Below, one piece after another: positions 34,201 to 42,294 of a stretch of DNA of 64,000 bases. A program made the translations under genes and the position numbers. The first letter of the stretch is position 1. Each line of letters begins with the position of its first letter. The notes beneath the pieces were generated by a model. It was not told the DNA's origin, did no database searches, and saw only the letters and a program-made list of their open reading frames with translations. The stretch comes from Lachnospiraceae bacterium. Its GTDB lineage: Bacteria; Bacillota; Clostridia; Lachnospirales; Lachnospiraceae. Location: positions 248,001-312,000 of the forward strand of contig SVEC01000001.1 in the NCBI GenBank assembly GCA_015057555.1, read 5' to 3'.

Positions 34201-36437
34201 ATGAAGGTGGTTATAGCTATCAGGGTGCTGCAAATAAGAAGTATCTTGGCTTACATGAGCATGAATTCGGTATAGTTAAGTACGAAAGCTCAAGAACTGC
34301 CGGTCAGTATGTTGGAGCAGATAATTGGGATTTAAATCTTGCTGATGAGGTAAGAGATAAGTATGATTTCGATATCGAGATTATGATGAGAAGTGAATTT
34401 GTTGACCTTAGTAATGCAATTGTTGCTGCAAATGATGTTGAAAATCTTACAGAGGAAGAGAAGACTGCTCTTACAGATGGCTATGAGAAATCTATGTCAG
34501 ATGCTCTTAAGGAGTACACAGCTCTTAATTCTCTTATTAAGTATACTGATGCTGATATGGAGAAGGCCTTTGTAGATTATCAGTATTTAGATGAGCTTAA
34601 GTTAGAGATGGGCACTCTTTCAGATACTGATAAGACTGCTTCAGGTCTTACAATGTCAGCTATAGATGCAGAGATTGACCTTAGAACAGCTCTTATGCAT
34701 ATGAGAGATGAGCTTGGTGCTGGAACCTTCCAAGGTCAGGAGATTCATAGATTACTTACAACAAGACATTACTGGGATTATTATTCAACTCAGAATGGTA
34801 AGTATTGTTGGCCAGAGGACAATTATACTACAGCTCAGGGAGAGAATATCAATACTCTTTATCAGACTTATATTAAGTTAAGTGACCAGAAGATTCTCGC
34901 TGACCAGGATTATAAGCTATATTCACGTTACCTAAGTGGTACTGAGTGGATGTTTGATAGCTTTGATATGGTAGTTATCGGTGCTTCTGAGGACTTTGCA
35001 AATGATGACTTTGTAGAAACTGGATCAACTCAGCCAGCAGTTAATGCTTTAGCTGACCTTGAGTACTACCTTTCAGAGGGTGGAAGTATACTTATGTTCC
35101 ATGATTCTGTAACAAGATTTGAGGATGCAGGCTCTGTTTATCTTACTAAGCTTGTTAGAAAGTATTCTGGTATGGATAGATTTAATATGGAAATAGATGC
35201 TACAAAGACCGATAATCTTGCAGCAAGCTACTTGGTTCCATATACATCTACAGATCCGGATAAGTACTTTATGACAGACCTTTCTGTGGCAGGTAGCACA
35301 AGCACAGGTGCTAATAAGTACAAGAATTGGTTAAGTGAAACAACAGCAATCTTTAAGGAGAATTACGGTTGGTACACACCAAAGACCTTATATGTAACAG
35401 ACGAGGCTTATACGGATTCAACTTGGATAACTTCAAGTACTGGTGCTCATGATGATCAGATGCCATATAAGTACTCTGAGATTGGATGGGCGATAGCTGC
35501 AATTTGGGCTAGAGATGACCAGACATATATTAAGGGAAAGACTTCTGGCGATTATGGTGCAGATAAGGCAAGTCGTACAAACGAGGGTGTTGTAACACTT
35601 TATCCATTTACACTTGCAGACCAGCTTAATGTATCATTTACACATGCTCAGGCATATGCTCTTGACCTTGAGAATGAGGATATAACAGTTTGGTACTCAA
35701 TGGGTGGTGGAACTGGATCTAAGAAGGGTTCTTCAGTCTATGCTGCATCACCTAACGATGGTATGGATAGCTACTTTATCTACACTTATGAGAACTTTAA
35801 CTACTGTGGTGCCGGTCACTGTAATGTAACTGGTGTTTGGAAGGATAACAACGATGAGAGACGTCTCTACATCAACATTATCTGTAACTCAGTTAAGAAG
35901 AGCATAGCTCAGCCGGATATCTTAGTATATGATTACAACACTACTGATAACAAGGTTATCAAGAAGAATGGTGATATCTATGTTACTAAGGTTGATACTG
36001 CAGAAGAGTATCCAGAGTTCAGCTTCCTTGCTAGATTAGATGAGGATGCTCAGATTGAACGTGTTAGAATCTACTATGATTTAGATTACCTCACAAAGGT
36101 TACAGATGAGTATACAGCTGATAATAATCATAAGCTTATCGCTGACTGGACTAGAGAGCAGGTAATCGAGGGTATGCTTAAGAATGTATTTAGATATGAT
36201 AGTACGCTTAAGGTACTTTTTGATGAAAATGGTAAGGCAATTGAAGAAACATATGTGGATGAAAAGGGAGATTCATATGCTGTTTACGCTTCTATGCTTA
36301 AGCTTCAGCCATCATACTTCGATCCTTATAATGGTCAGTATACTTATATCGTAATTGAGGTTACAGATACGGAGGGTAATGTTTCTTACAAGCGTATTAA
36401 GATACAGCTCAAGGATAAGTTATTCAATTTGACCTAA
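31293..36437 (+). CDS. Very large secreted pilus-locus protein (DUF5057-like), candidate tip adhesin
   Basis: This 1714-aa protein starts at GTG 31293 after AAGGAGG. A Sec-type signal or anchor (LTISALAVLLVMALTVTVVS, about 8-27) opens it. There is no LPXTG, C-terminal anchor or pilin motif. Several stretches look like Rossmann or flavodoxin-type alpha/beta text (YDLVYVGGNISALKPARHYA near 590, MPIVFSNDVS, MVVIGASEDFAND). A repeated-domain middle includes KVKILQIMPGEFTKAG, resembling DUF5057. One possible metal site is FCTICQQAYE. Its place as last gene of the pilus operon before a terminator suggests a secreted partner of the minor-pilin tip, perhaps an adhesin. Function is inferred. Confidence 0.7.
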   Translation: MKRNKKLTISALAVLLVMALTVTVVSFSLAGNDNKGELVDEAVFVAATVDTNTNIDNIIENSYMTGEGTDPVYKIVEIGSGAPSSLKTLVENGGFENYVINGNTTLDTITVTDETGLETIKAAVMNADCITYEFYKASAVTDDNATALAAISNADFIYVSNDESSKYSQSNDLGEELYNILHTYAVGDYKPLVIDNIGSTGGSSDEPGGSTGTTYSMSSLVNKVFDRSGKYYYTFKWDTAAQTAEQFFKHENGSAYLGINGDKKASKWTDVTLATNIVDGVLVDDTKVYRMSEILVISNGDTTLSGSLFADFNPAFTDVVDLSGNPMAGDVYDIKAGDKLFYRSAYNARYTRPDMVRVNKIALANVATEDLDKYDMVIIEPDCNVDIDQAVYKKLGSAMYASVSIVYPATFSTSSGSGNGSGTSAGNGSVQQETNYSELFYMVATSTGQVRYENVMITNKTEFDFIALSNSSDTCKVIADLINASAFRGNGGPKGSANKFTVLEIQPCYPIDEDLAAAQKDYYKIPSDVVNGKTKEELDEGTEYYAWELTKPMIAEAFNISADQITIDHMSTEQLASTKEEILGKYDLVYVGGNISALKPARHYASYGMPSMSTNFEKLNMAVDSLKKLPVYEMYTHTGELVETNFGALGEASGTVLGNVPTGYVNINGTMQKSYGMLNGNDITTLKLTHLQEYVDAGMPIVFSNDVSVACDAVINDGYFQNSIDPDSNMFKFLKYCKDLGAVKNIKWNFDNTQLIDVDNNGGDYGDTQTGFVKVFAETQSDELQDLYAKSDKRPKITLTQTPYIYNMYDDATIIKNKKLTFQYKVTGSTNYTVDLYVDDDGNSTFETKVASGDKEKLEFTAGDSYFGPVYWKLVVTDKSGQEASTTGISYIANSTKSKQKVKILQIMPGEFTKAGVRNAAAGETAQGKNSLYFCTICQQAYERLEYNPSAESGDRLDYTALYDGRMVDHEGGYSYQGAANKKYLGLHEHEFGIVKYESSRTAGQYVGADNWDLNLADEVRDKYDFDIEIMMRSEFVDLSNAIVAANDVENLTEEEKTALTDGYEKSMSDALKEYTALNSLIKYTDADMEKAFVDYQYLDELKLEMGTLSDTDKTASGLTMSAIDAEIDLRTALMHMRDELGAGTFQGQEIHRLLTTRHYWDYYSTQNGKYCWPEDNYTTAQGENINTLYQTYIKLSDQKILADQDYKLYSRYLSGTEWMFDSFDMVVIGASEDFANDDFVETGSTQPAVNALADLEYYLSEGGSILMFHDSVTRFEDAGSVYLTKLVRKYSGMDRFNMEIDATKTDNLAASYLVPYTSTDPDKYFMTDLSVAGSTSTGANKYKNWLSETTAIFKENYGWYTPKTLYVTDEAYTDSTWITSSTGAHDDQMPYKYSEIGWAIAAIWARDDQTYIKGKTSGDYGADKASRTNEGVVTLYPFTLADQLNVSFTHAQAYALDLENEDITVWYSMGGGTGSKKGSSVYAASPNDGMDSYFIYTYENFNYCGAGHCNVTGVWKDNNDERRLYINIICNSVKKSIAQPDILVYDYNTTDNKVIKKNGDIYVTKVDTAEEYPEFSFLARLDEDAQIERVRIYYDLDYLTKVTDEYTADNNHKLIADWTREQVIEGMLKNVFRYDSTLKVLFDENGKAIEETYVDEKGDSYAVYASMLKLQPSYFDPYNGQYTYIVIEVTDTEGNVSYKRIKIQLKDKLFNLT

Positions 36438-36456
36438 ATTTAAATTACATTTTCAA

Positions 36457-36487
36457 GAGGTGAAGAGAAATCTTCACCTCTTTCTTT
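36457..36487 (+). terminator. Rho-independent terminator ending the pilus operon
   Basis: A perfect 11-bp stem AGAGGTGAAGA/TCTTCACCTCT (36457-36467 and 36472-36482) with a GAAA-type loop is followed by a T-rich tract. Confidence 0.9.
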
Positions 36488-36549
36488 ATTCACAATTAGG
36501 TTAAAGTATGATACATTTATTTGTAATAAAAATATGAGAGGAAGCAACT

Positions 36550-37638
36550 ATGAAAGAAAGATTAGACAGGCTATATAATATTATTGAGGATAAAAAGCTT
36601 TCAGGCATTGTACTTACAGATGGTTACAATATAGATTATCTTACAGGTTATAAGGGCCATACCGGGATGGTTCTGATGCTGGATAAGGATAGATTTATAC
36701 TAACTGATTCCAGATATACTGAACAGGCGCAGCTGGAGGCAAGCCAGTTTACCTGTGTTGATATAGGCTTGGATGGTTATTCAAAAACTGTAAGAAAAAT
36801 AATGGATGAAAAGTATAGTAACAAAAAGGATATTGTACTTGGCTTTGAGGATAAATCTATATCATATAGTCAGTATAAAGCATTGAAAGATAATTTGGGT
36901 GACGCAGTGCAGTTAGTTGAGCTTGGAGAGTCTATTAACTATCTTCGTATGGTAAAGTCCAAGGATGAGATAGAGCTTATATCCAAGGCTGAAGCTATAG
37001 GAGATGAGGCATTTAACCATATTATAAATTTTATAGAAGTAGGAATGACTGAAAAGCAGGTTGCACTTGAGCTGGAATATGTAATGAAAAGTCTAGGAGC
37101 AGATGGTCTTAGCTTTGATACCATAGTTGCCTCGGGAGCAAATTCATCCATGCCTCACGCAGTTCCTACAGACAAGGTCATAGAAGAGGGAGATTTTGTT
37201 ACCTTAGACTTTGGTTGTATATATAATGGTTATTGCTCTGATATGACTAGAACAGTTCATATGGGAGACGAGATGACGGAGAAACAGCTAGAGGTTTATA
37301 CCACAGTTCTTAACGCTCAGAAATTAGCTCTTATGTCTATTAAACCGGGAAATGTCTGTAGTGATATAGATAAGATAGCTAGAGATTATATAGAAGATGC
37401 CGGCTACGGAGAGTACTTTGGTCATGGTTTAGGACATGGTGTTGGTTTATATATTCATGAGGAGCCACGTTTTTCCAGAAGCTGTGATGTAATCTTACAG
37501 CCAGGTATGGTGCTATCTGTAGAACCGGGGATATATCTTCCGGGAGAGTTTGGTGTAAGAATAGAGGATTTAATAGTGGTAACGGAGGATGGATATGATA
37601 ATTTAGCCTCTTCTCCCAAAGTTTTAATATTGATGTAG
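36550..37638 (+). CDS. pepP: M24B Xaa-Pro aminopeptidase
   Basis: This 362-aa two-domain creatinase/prolidase-fold metallopeptidase removes N-terminal residues preceding proline. The N-terminal domain contains SGIVLTDGYNIDYLTGYKGH. The catalytic domain shows the five metal ligands in LDFGCIYNGYCSDMTRT (two Asp), GHGLGHGVGLYIHEEP (His and nearby residues), LSVEPGIYLPG (Glu) and VRIEDL (Glu). In Firmicutes this gene regularly precedes efp, as here. GAGAGGAAG provides the RBS. Confidence 0.94.
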   Translation: MKERLDRLYNIIEDKKLSGIVLTDGYNIDYLTGYKGHTGMVLMLDKDRFILTDSRYTEQAQLEASQFTCVDIGLDGYSKTVRKIMDEKYSNKKDIVLGFEDKSISYSQYKALKDNLGDAVQLVELGESINYLRMVKSKDEIELISKAEAIGDEAFNHIINFIEVGMTEKQVALELEYVMKSLGADGLSFDTIVASGANSSMPHAVPTDKVIEEGDFVTLDFGCIYNGYCSDMTRTVHMGDEMTEKQLEVYTTVLNAQKLALMSIKPGNVCSDIDKIARDYIEDAGYGEYFGHGLGHGVGLYIHEEPRFSRSCDVILQPGMVLSVEPGIYLPGEFGVRIEDLIVVTEDGYDNLASSPKVLILM

Positions 37639-37685
37639 GTAACTAGAGCATATATTCATTTTATTATATTATAGGTAAAAAATAG

Positions 37686-37714
37686 TTGAAAAAATGTATC
37701 ACTTATATTAAAAT
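37686..37714 (+). promoter_or_regulatory. Putative sigma-A promoter of efp
   Basis: TTGAAA (37686-37691), 17 bases, TAAAAT (37709-37714), about 30 bases before the efp start. Confidence 0.65.
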
Positions 37715-37744
37715 GTTTTATATGCGATTTTAAGGAGGATTATT

Positions 37745-38302
37745 ATGGTTTCAGCAGGCGATTTTAGAAATGGTGTTACAATCGAGTTAGAGGGTAACGT
37801 ATATCAGATTATTGAATTCCAGCATGTAAAGCCTGGTAAGGGCGCTGCTTTCGTTAGAACAAAGCTTAAGAATATTAAGTCAGGTGGTGTAGTTGAGAAG
37901 ACTTTTAGACCAACTGAGAAGTGTCCAAAGGCTCATATTGATAGAAAGGAAATGCAGTACTTATATTCAGATGGTGAGTTATTCAACTTCATGGATATGG
38001 AGACTTATGAGCAGATTGCTTTAAATGCAGATGTTATCGGTGATGCATTAAAGTTTGTTAAGGAGAACGAGATGTGTAAGATCGCTTCTCATAATGGACA
38101 GGTATTCGCAGTAGAGCCACCACTCTTCGTAGAGCTTGAGATTACTGAGTGTGAGCCAGGTGTAAAGGGTGATACTGCTACTGGTGCTACAAAGCCATGT
38201 ACAGTTGAGACAGGTGCTACTCTTAACGTACCTCTCTTCGTTAACCAGGGCGACACTATTAAGATTGATACTAGAACTGGAGAGTATCTCTCAAGAGTGT
38301 AA
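37745..38302 (+). CDS. efp: Elongation factor P
   Basis: This 185-aa, three-domain beta-barrel translation factor relieves ribosome stalling at polyproline. The N-terminal [20 protein letters not shown] and the tip loop [17 protein letters not shown] carry the position that is lysine in many EF-P proteins. The C-terminal part has [20 protein letters not shown] and ends with [11 protein letters not shown]. It has its own promoter and a very strong RBS (TAAGGAGG). Its stop codon is the first base of a long inverted repeat that contains a bidirectional terminator. Confidence 0.97.
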   Translation: MVSAGDFRNGVTIELEGNVYQIIEFQHVKPGKGAAFVRTKLKNIKSGGVVEKTFRPTEKCPKAHIDRKEMQYLYSDGELFNFMDMETYEQIALNADVIGDALKFVKENEMCKIASHNGQVFAVEPPLFVELEITECEPGVKGDTATGATKPCTVETGATLNVPLFVNQGDTIKIDTRTGEYLSRV

Positions 38303-38442
38303 CTACTCTGAGATATGCAGAATAAAAAATAGGACACGGTTGAGCTTGCTCATAACCGTGTCCTATTTTTTTATTCTATATGGTGAAGCCATTTACCGAC
38401 TCGCAGCGAAGCGAAGAGGAGGTATTTGGCTCAGAGTAGTTA
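38300..38442. repeat. Nested palindromic intergenic element between efp and spoIIIAA
   Basis: A perfect 13-bp outer pair, TAACTACTCTGAG (38300-38312) and CTCAGAGTAGTTA (38430-38442), encloses two inner structures. The first is a strong terminator (38321-38375). The second is an imperfect stem, GCCATTTACC (38388-38397) with GGTATTTGGC (38421-38430), capped by a small TCGC/GCGA hairpin. The GC-rich piece 38398-38420 stands out from its AT-rich surroundings. It could be a dispersed palindromic repeat or a three-part RNA structure. Confidence 0.65.
38321..38375. terminator. Terminator downstream of efp
   Basis: A 12-bp stem TAGGACACGGTT/AACCGTGTCCTA (38330-38341 and 38354-38365) is flanked by an A-rich left and T7 right side, so it could work in both directions. 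A GAG/CTC extension lies near the loop. Confidence 0.9.
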
Positions 38443-38470
38443 TTTATTTGTAATAAATTCGAACCTACAG

Positions 38471-38478
38471 CATATATA
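38471..38478 (+). promoter_or_regulatory. Possible sigma-E-type -10 element of the spoIIIA operon
   Basis: CATATATA at 38471-38478 is close to the mother-cell sigma-E -10 consensus CATACANNT and lies 20 bases before the spoIIIAA start. An AATAAATT-like stretch upstream might be the -35. The spoIIIA operon is a sigma-E target in Bacillus. The match is weak. Confidence 0.3.
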
Positions 38479-38497
38479 TACTTATGAGGTGAATAGT

Positions 38498-39442
38498 ATG
38501 GACGTGGGAGTAAAAGGTGTTTTGTCCCCAGCTATTAGAGTTTTGTTGGATAGAGCGGATATAGATGAGTCTAAATTGCTTGAGATTCGATTAAGAGTAA
38601 ATAGACCAGTGATATTAGTATATAGTTATGGTGAGAATATAATTCATACAGAAACAAATCATGATTACATAGTAAATTTAGAGGATATTAGAGCAACTTT
38701 AGATTTGATATCAAGCTATTCTCTGTATTCTTATGAACATGAGCTGCGTCAGGGCTTTATAACCATAAGAGGAGGTCATAGAGTTGGTGTTACAGGGCAG
38801 GTTGTTATGGAAGGTGACAGGGTTAAAAGCGTGAAGCATATATCATTTGTAAATATAAGAGTTTCACATGAGATAAAAGGCTGTGGTCTAAAGATTTTGC
38901 CTTACATGATAGGAAACGGAAGAGTACTTAATACTTTGATAGTTTCCCCACCTGGCTGCGGTAAGACTACATTATTGAGAGATGTTATTAGATTATTATC
39001 TTCAGGAAGTAATTATTTAAAGGGTGTAAATGTTGGAGTTTGTGATGAAAGGTCAGAGCTTGCAGCTTGTCATATGGGGATTCCGCAAAATGATTTAGGT
39101 CCTAGGACAGACGTGATGGATGCTTGTCCTAAGGCAGAGGGAATGCTTATGCTACTTAGAAGCATGAATCCAAGGGTTATAGCCGTGGATGAGATAGGTA
39201 CCAGAGAGGATGTGGAGGCAATTAATTATGTTATTAATTGTGGGTGTTCTATCATAGCTACTATACATGGAGCTACCATTGATGATGTTAGGACCAGACC
39301 AGTTCTTAGAAAGCTGGTTGAGGAAAGAGTGTTTGAAAGATATATAGTACTGGGAAATAGAGGTCAGGTAGGTTGCATAGAGAATATATTTGATGAGAGG
39401 GGAAATGAGCTATATATGCCTTTACTTTCTGTAGCAAATTAG
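38498..39442 (+). CDS. spoIIIAA: Stage III sporulation protein AA (secretion-type ATPase)
   Basis: This 314-aa ATPase of the SpoIIIAA family is proposed to energise the SpoIIIA-SpoIIQ channel between mother cell and forespore. Walker A is SPPGCGKTTLLRD; VGVCDERSELAACHMGIPQ and MRPRVIAVDEIGT-like text (MNPRVIAVDEIGTRED) provide the other nucleotide-site blocks. HGATIDDVRTRP is conserved in the family. ATG 38498 follows GAGGTGA (38486-38492); the open frame extends to 38426 without a better start. First of eight genes. Confidence 0.95.
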   Translation: MDVGVKGVLSPAIRVLLDRADIDESKLLEIRLRVNRPVILVYSYGENIIHTETNHDYIVNLEDIRATLDLISSYSLYSYEHELRQGFITIRGGHRVGVTGQVVMEGDRVKSVKHISFVNIRVSHEIKGCGLKILPYMIGNGRVLNTLIVSPPGCGKTTLLRDVIRLLSSGSNYLKGVNVGVCDERSELAACHMGIPQNDLGPRTDVMDACPKAEGMLMLLRSMNPRVIAVDEIGTREDVEAINYVINCGCSIIATIHGATIDDVRTRPVLRKLVEERVFERYIVLGNRGQVGCIENIFDERGNELYMPLLSVAN

Positions 39443-39471
39443 TAGGAGCGATTCTAGTCATAGCTGGAAGC

Positions 39472-39972
39472 TTGGTTATGGGAATTAAAATTGCGTATAT
39501 GATGAAGGGGAGAATAGTTGCTTTAAGGGAGATAGAACGAATAATAGGCTATTTAGAGGGTGAACTAAGATGCAAACAGGCCACTTTAGGTGAAGCTTTA
39601 TATAATGTATCTCGAAAGTGCTCAGAACCATATAACACATGGCTTAATCAGTTAGAGGAAGCTGTTGATGGTCAAGCTGTGGAGCTTAAAGACAGGACCT
39701 CATATCAGGATTTTTTTACTATGTGGAGTAAGTCATTGGAAATATTAAAGGTTAGTACCTTACTTAACACAAGAGATATTAATCTGCTTCGTGGTGTGGG
39801 GAAGGCTTTGGGATATTTGGATATTGAAAGCCAGCTGTTGAATCTTGATATGGAGAAGGAGCTTATACATAATACGGTTCTTGAATTGGACAAGGATATT
39901 GGTGCACGTATGAAAAATGCTATTGTTCTTTCCTTTTTAGGAGGAATTTTGACGGTAATAGCACTTCTGTAG
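39472..39972 (+). CDS. spoIIIAB: Stage III sporulation protein AB
   Basis: This protein of about 166 aa belongs to the SpoIIIAB family. Family text is ALREIERIIGYLEGELRCKQ, with the expected C-terminal membrane segment (NAIVLSFLGGILTVIALL). The start is uncertain. The frame upstream of TTG 39472 encodes a hydrophobic KLVGAILVIAGSLVMG that matches the normal N-terminal membrane segment, but it has no ATG, GTG or TTG before 39472. ATG 39478 has GGAAG at 39466-39470. Either initiation is non-standard or this AB has lost its N-terminal anchor. Confidence 0.85.
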   Translation: MVMGIKIAYMMKGRIVALREIERIIGYLEGELRCKQATLGEALYNVSRKCSEPYNTWLNQLEEAVDGQAVELKDRTSYQDFFTMWSKSLEILKVSTLLNTRDINLLRGVGKALGYLDIESQLLNLDMEKELIHNTVLELDKDIGARMKNAIVLSFLGGILTVIALL

Positions 39973-39987
39973 AGGGGAGGAAATGGG

Positions 39988-40182
39988 GTGACTATTGAGT
40001 TAATATTTAAGATAGGGGCAGTAGGGATAATAGTCTCCCTACTTAATCAGGTGTTAAAGCATTCGGGAAGAGAAGATCAAGCATATCTGGTTTCCTTGAC
40101 TGGTCTTATTATTGTACTTACCTGGATTATTCCCTATGTGTATCAATTATTTCAGGATATCAATGGGCTATTTAATTTCTAA
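39988..40182 (+). CDS. spoIIIAC: Stage III sporulation protein AC
   Basis: This 64-aa protein has two membrane segments and the usual family length. The N-terminal text IELIFKIGAVGIIVSLLNQV and the DQAYLVSLTGLIIVLTWIIP stretch are typical of SpoIIIAC. It and AD are predicted membrane parts of the mother-cell side of the channel. GTG start at 39988, with GGGAGG at 39975-39980. Confidence 0.93.
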   Translation: MTIELIFKIGAVGIIVSLLNQVLKHSGREDQAYLVSLTGLIIVLTWIIPYVYQLFQDINGLFNF

Positions 40183-40196
40183 TAGGAGGATTACCT

Positions 40197-40580
40197 ATGA
40201 GTATTGGACTTGTTATGGCATTTATTATAATTGCAGTTATCTTGGCCATAAGCTTAAAGTCAAAAAGTCCGGAATTTAGTAGCTTAATAAGTGTGGCCTT
40301 AGGGATTACAGTTATTTCTCTTTGTGTAAGTAAGCTTAGAGTCATAGTTGATAATCTAAGAGAGATAACTAACTATATTGACATTGATAAGACCTATATA
40401 GCTATCCTTATAAAGCTTATAGGAATAGCCTATATATGTGAGTTTGCAGCAGGTATTAGTAAGGATGCAGGCTACGGAGCTGTGGCGTCACAGATAGAGC
40501 TGATAGGGAAGCTCACTATGCTTATGGTGTCCCTGCCTATTCTTATGCAGCTAGTGGAAAGTATAGCAGGTCTTATGTAA
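40197..40580 (+). CDS. spoIIIAD: Stage III sporulation protein AD
   Basis: This 127-aa integral membrane protein has three to four hydrophobic segments. The central KLIGIAYICEFAAGISKDAG (about 71-90) is the strongest SpoIIIAD signature, followed by YGAVASQIELIGKLTMLMVS. It is spaced 14 bases after AC and 15 before AE, with its own RBS TAGGAGG. Likely a channel component with AC and AE. Confidence 0.94.
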   Translation: MSIGLVMAFIIIAVILAISLKSKSPEFSSLISVALGITVISLCVSKLRVIVDNLREITNYIDIDKTYIAILIKLIGIAYICEFAAGISKDAGYGAVASQIELIGKLTMLMVSLPILMQLVESIAGLM

Positions 40581-40595
40581 GGAGGATTATTCTAA

Positions 40596-41810
40596 TTGAA
40601 AATAGTGATGCTTCTTACTTTTTTTTATATAGGTATTTGTTCCGGTGGAGATGAAAGCTGGGAATTATCAGATGCTAGATATATTGCAACGTCAACAGAT
40701 AGTGCACATTACAGTGAAGATTATTCCGACCAAGATGATAAAGAGAGCATATACGATTATCAGGTTGAGTATGATGATATTTACAACATTCTAAGGGTAA
40801 ATGACACGGAAAAGCAGCTTAGGCAGGCAAATGTAAATATGGATTTGCCTCAATTACTAAAAGATATAGTTGATGGTAATGGTGATGATGTGGGTAAAAA
40901 ACTGGTAACCATATGCAAAGATGCCTTAGTAGGGGAGTTGCTTCTTAACAAGGAGCTTATGTTTCAGATTGTAATAATAGTTTTACTAGGCTCAATATTT
41001 GTCAATTTGGCTTCCTCCTTCGGTTCAGGGTTCATCAGTGAAAATGGATTCTATATTACATACTTAATTATTACATCAATTATGCTGGTTTCCTTTGTAA
41101 GCACCATGGATATGGCTTATCAGGCTATAGAGCGTATGCTTGTAGTGGTTAAGATTGTTGTCCCACTGTATGCACTGGCCATGAACTTTGTGGGACAAAC
41201 TGTGGCATCAGCAGGGATGTACGAGCTGGTAATGGTGGGGATTTGGATAGTTCAGGTGATAATATTAAGGTTTATTCTACCAATGATTAAATTCTACGTG
41301 ATTATTTCCCTAATCAATAATCTAAATCAAGAGGATAGCTTTTCAAAAATGGGGACACTGGTAACAAATGTAGTTAACTGGGTATTAAAAACAACAGTGT
41401 ATTTTATCCTTGGACTTAATGTTATTAAAGGACTGATAGAGCCTCAAATTGATGCTATAGGTAGAAGTACTGTCAATAGACTTTCAACCATTGTTCCAGG
41501 AGGTGGTATAGTATCAGCCTTAACTGGTACATTTTTAGGTGCAGGAGCTGTGGTGAAAAATAGTATTGGTGTGGCCGGAATTATTATATTACTAGGTGTT
41601 GTAATGATTCCAATAATTAAGATTTTGTTTATTATGCTTACCGTTAGAATAACCTCAGTTATGATTCAGCCAATAGGAGAAAAACGTTATGTGGATGGCG
41701 TGGAAGCTCTGGCTAAGGGTAATCAAATGCTACTTCACACTATGTTTGGTTCAGTGGTGTTGTTTTTGCTTACGGTAGCCATAGTGGCCTATTCCGCCAA
41801 GGGGGTGTAG
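40596..41810 (+). CDS. spoIIIAE: Stage III sporulation protein AE
   Basis: This 404-aa polytopic protein has a signal-like N-terminus (KIVMLLTFFYIGICSGG), an acidic extracytoplasmic stretch of about 90 residues and about seven to eight membrane segments. Conserved phrases include TVNRLSTIVPGGGIVSALTG and SVMIQPIGEKRYVDGVEALA. SpoIIIAE is the largest membrane subunit of the complex and has weak likeness to permease-type proteins. TTG start at 40596 after GGAGG. Full length. Confidence 0.94.
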   Translation: MKIVMLLTFFYIGICSGGDESWELSDARYIATSTDSAHYSEDYSDQDDKESIYDYQVEYDDIYNILRVNDTEKQLRQANVNMDLPQLLKDIVDGNGDDVGKKLVTICKDALVGELLLNKELMFQIVIIVLLGSIFVNLASSFGSGFISENGFYITYLIITSIMLVSFVSTMDMAYQAIERMLVVVKIVVPLYALAMNFVGQTVASAGMYELVMVGIWIVQVIILRFILPMIKFYVIISLINNLNQEDSFSKMGTLVTNVVNWVLKTTVYFILGLNVIKGLIEPQIDAIGRSTVNRLSTIVPGGGIVSALTGTFLGAGAVVKNSIGVAGIIILLGVVMIPIIKILFIMLTVRITSVMIQPIGEKRYVDGVEALAKGNQMLLHTMFGSVVLFLLTVAIVAYSAKGV

Positions 41811-41813
41811 ACT

Positions 41814-42290
41814 TTGCTGTTTGGATGGATGAAAAGTCTGATTATATATCTTATATTTGCCGGAGCGGTTATTAATATGACTCCTGCTGGTAGTTATAAG
41901 AAATATATAAAATTTTTTACAGGGATTGTGGCAATTATTATACTTATGAAGCCCATATCCTTCATATTTGACTTTGATGAGAGTAAGCTTTATGGAATAG
42001 TTAATCAGATGGATGTATATGGCAATGAAAGCAAAATGAATGATAACCAGGTTGTTGATTATTATAATTTAAGCCTGGCTGAAGCAATAAAGATAGAGCT
42101 TAGTGATAGAGGATTTTCCATAGAACAGGTATCAGTAATTACTGACAAGGATAATAAGCTGTTAAGCTGTGTGGTTTATGTTAGTAAGAAATCTGAACTT
42201 GATATGGAATTTGAGAATAATAATATAAAAAAATATTTATTTCAAGTCTATAATTTGGATAACCATAATATAAATGTTGTAAGACGGTGA
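41814..42290 (+). CDS. spoIIIAF: Stage III sporulation protein AF
   Basis: This 158-aa protein has two N-terminal membrane segments (about 5-24 and 34-51), with KYIKFFTGIVAIIILMKPI as the family core, and an extracytoplasmic C-terminal domain that in Bacillus AF has a ring-building fold. TTG start at 41814, 3 bases after the AE stop. Its C-terminal domain runs to NINVVRR, as expected. Confidence 0.9.
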   Translation: MLFGWMKSLIIYLIFAGAVINMTPAGSYKKYIKFFTGIVAIIILMKPISFIFDFDESKLYGIVNQMDVYGNESKMNDNQVVDYYNLSLAEAIKIELSDRGFSIEQVSVITDKDNKLLSCVVYVSKKSELDMEFENNNIKKYLFQVYNLDNHNINVVRR

Positions 42291-42294
42291 TGGT

